A stretch of DNA of 64,000 nucleotides from DASUAS01 sp963756895 (lineage in GTDB: Bacteria; Actinomycetota; Acidimicrobiia; IMCC26256; DASPTH01). Below, piece by piece: positions 63,821 through 64,000 of the stretch (its first letter is position 1; every line of letters begins with the position of its first letter). A model generated the notes under the pieces. That model ran no database searches, had not been told where the DNA came from, and was given only the letters and a program-made list of their open reading frames with translations. The position numbers and the translations under genes were made by a program. The stretch covers positions 213,135 through 277,134 of the forward strand of contig CAVWPI010000006.1 in the NCBI GenBank assembly GCA_963756895.1. Reading direction: 5' to 3'.

Positions 63821-64000
63821 TGGCCGACGCACTGCTCTCGGTGCAGGGGCTCAACGTCAAGTACGCCTCGGTGCAGGCGCTGTTCGACGTGAGCATCGAG
63901 GTCCCCGAAGGCGGGATCGTCGCGGTGCTCGGCGCCAACGGCGCCGGCAAGAGCACCCTTGCCCGGGCGGTGTCGGGCCTCGTGCCGTCGACGTCGGGCC
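63820..64000 (+). CDS. livF: LivF-type ABC transporter ATP-binding protein, 3' end cut by window
   Basis: ATG at 63820, overlapping the livG stop. MADALLSVQGLNVKYASVQA then LFDVSIEVPEGGIVAVLGAN with Walker A GANGAGKSTLARAVSG. Only the first 60 codons are inside the window. It completes the second transporter (LivHM-LivG-LivF). Here LivF is a separate gene, in contrast to the fused LivF of the first operon. Confidence 0.88.
   Translation, partial: MADALLSVQGLNVKYASVQALFDVSIEVPEGGIVAVLGANGAGKSTLARAVSGLVPSTSG

Noticed and set aside
1..64000. CRISPR array, prophage, integrase, transposase or toxin-antitoxin system
   Set aside because: No regularly spaced repeats, no recombinase or phage motifs, and no convincing toxin-antitoxin pair were found; the P-loop protein at 23981 is not paired with an antitoxin.

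Overview
The window is high-GC DNA (I judge about 70% G+C by eye) packed with genes. Many starts are GTG, and many neighbouring genes overlap by ATGA or GTGA. The content points to an actinobacterium: five acyl-CoA/AMP ligases, a FadE pair, three cytochromes P450, an F420-type luciferase-like oxidoreductase, four TetR regulators and one GntR regulator, two TauD/TfdA dioxygenases, mycobacterial-style DUF35/thiolase genes, and two Liv-type ABC importers. The class Acidimicrobiia fits, but the sequence alone does not fix the taxon. No rRNA, insertion sequence, CRISPR array, prophage or origin was seen. One tRNA-Arg(CCG) is present. No gene-free stretch exceeds about 200 bp.

Layout. 1-9.4 kb: partial SDR, then a plus-strand run (NAD(P)-binding reductase, enoyl-CoA hydratase, acyl-CoA ligase, D-aminoacylase-type amidohydrolase), a convergent P450, then an SDR and an amidohydrolase-2 protein. 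9.4-14.5 kb (minus): FadD17-like ligase, TetR, P450, DUF35 protein and thiolase-like protein in one tightly coupled operon. 14.6-18.2 kb (minus): TfdA dioxygenase, P450, acyl-CoA carboxylase beta subunit. 18.4-24.5 kb: substrate-binding protein, reductase, AMP ligase, DUF1059 protein, TetR and small proteins. 24.7-29.9 kb (minus): SnoaL-like, LLM oxidoreductase, FadD3-like ligase, two FadE proteins. 30-33.8 kb (minus): SDR, GntR, oxygenase reductase, amidohydrolase. 33.9-38.9 kb (minus): an apparent seven-gene Rieske oxygenase operon ending in a TetR gene. 39-42.1 kb: SDR and a lone molybdopterin hydroxylase large subunit. 42.2-48.1 kb: TetR, substrate-binding protein, LivG and a LivH-LivM-LivF fusion. 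48.1-52.5 kb (minus): PQQ-type beta-propeller, another substrate-binding protein, APH-like phosphotransferase. 52.5-57.9 kb: SDR, a small membrane protein with two PRC-barrel proteins, a second D-aminoacylase-like protein, an AMP ligase. 57.9-64 kb: GNAT, tRNA-Arg, alpha/beta hydrolase, STAS protein, secreted protein, and a second Liv transporter (fused LivHM, LivG, LivF cut by the window end).

Together the genes look like import, CoA activation, beta-oxidation-like shortening and oxygenase attack on hydrophobic carboxylic compounds (steroid, terpenoid, fatty-acid or aromatic type). The substrate cannot be read from the sequence. Two matching palindromes, GTCAAC-N6-GTTGA(C/T), upstream of the FadD17-like and SnoaL/FadE operons suggest they share a regulator.

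Quality warning: many otherwise well-conserved genes are broken by single-base indels, mostly +1. They concentrate at 1-6.3 kb, 42.8-53 kb and 54.6-63.5 kb, while 7-15 kb and 24.7-31 kb are almost clean. I treat them as probable sequencing or assembly errors and give each affected gene its full reconstructed span.
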